DNA of 37,373 bases, taken from assembly GCF_024505185.1 (NCBI RefSeq), contig NZ_JANIBJ010000039.1:1-37373 (forward strand), given 5' to 3'. This document shows positions 37,326 through 37,373 of the stretch, one piece after another. Within the stretch, counting starts at the first letter, position 1. The number at the start of each line of letters is the position of its first letter. A program made the position numbers and the translations under genes. Under the pieces are notes generated by a model. The model worked only from the letters and a program-made list of their open reading frames with translations. It was not told where the DNA came from and searched no databases. Source of the stretch: Methylomonas subterranea (lineage in GTDB: Bacteria; Pseudomonadota; Gammaproteobacteria; Methylococcales; Methylomonadaceae).

Positions 37326-37373
37326 AGCGGCCACTGACAATGATTCATTTCGAACAGACTGGCCATCAGGTCA

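Noticed and set aside
1-37373. tRNA or rRNA genes
   Set aside because: No cloverleaf with a conserved TTCRA-type arm and CCA end or rRNA-like block was noticed on reading; a tRNAscan or Infernal run would be needed to exclude them formally.

Overview
The window is a mosaic plasmid segment from a Proteobacterium, most likely a gammaproteobacterium. That host call is inferred from the gene families and moderate GC, not proven. It holds an IncP-like central control and replication block: ParA, a ParB/KorB-type protein, a KorA/TrfB-type repressor and a RepA initiator, followed by a clear iteron origin. Many small accessory genes of unknown function surround that block, and two heavy-metal islands have been inserted.

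Layout. (1) 1-2088: six small same-strand genes of unknown function, several with overlapping stop and start codons. (2) 2089-2955: about 0.9 kb without a convincing gene but dense in DNA structure: two exact DnaA boxes, hairpins with a shared TATC loop, a large nested palindrome and one copy of an 18-bp palindrome. (3) 2956-6145: small plasmid genes, most behind a repeated promoter/leader cassette. The last of them (start 5691) is cut at about 6146. (4) 6146-17953: minus-strand zinc/cadmium and mercury island: small lipoprotein, ZntA/CadA-type ATPase, CzcA, CzcB, CzcC, an unknown membrane protein, then a merR-merT-merP-metallochaperone unit. Clusters of TGACA/TGTCA repeats lie at both edges and at the czc/mer junction. 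(5) 18022-22020: parA-parB-korA-repA operon and oriV. (6) 22025-27336: a DNA methyltransferase-like protein, small leader-cassette genes, a serine recombinase and a membrane protein. (7) 27337-37373: second island, with repeats at its edge, a decayed segment, a lipoprotein, CusA-CusB-CusC (copper/silver efflux), a His/Cys-rich secreted protein, and a serine recombinase overlapping a DDE transposase at the far end.

How it works together. Five near-identical promoters (TTGACA, 17 bp, GATAAT) carry a dyad overlapping the -35. Each starts a transcript that begins with a hairpin, then a GGCC-type hairpin, and usually a mini-hairpin over the Shine-Dalgarno. One drives the partition/replication operon and the other four drive accessory genes, so the plasmid appears to have one common regulon. 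The KorA- and ParB-like proteins are obvious candidate regulators. An 18-bp palindrome in four places, one inside parB, is a candidate ParB/KorB site.

The most unusual signals are this promoter/leader cassette; a family of GGTGAC...GTCACC palindromes of exactly 40 or 51 bp, usually 10 bp apart; and the structured 2.1-2.9 kb region. All counts and alignments were made by eye.
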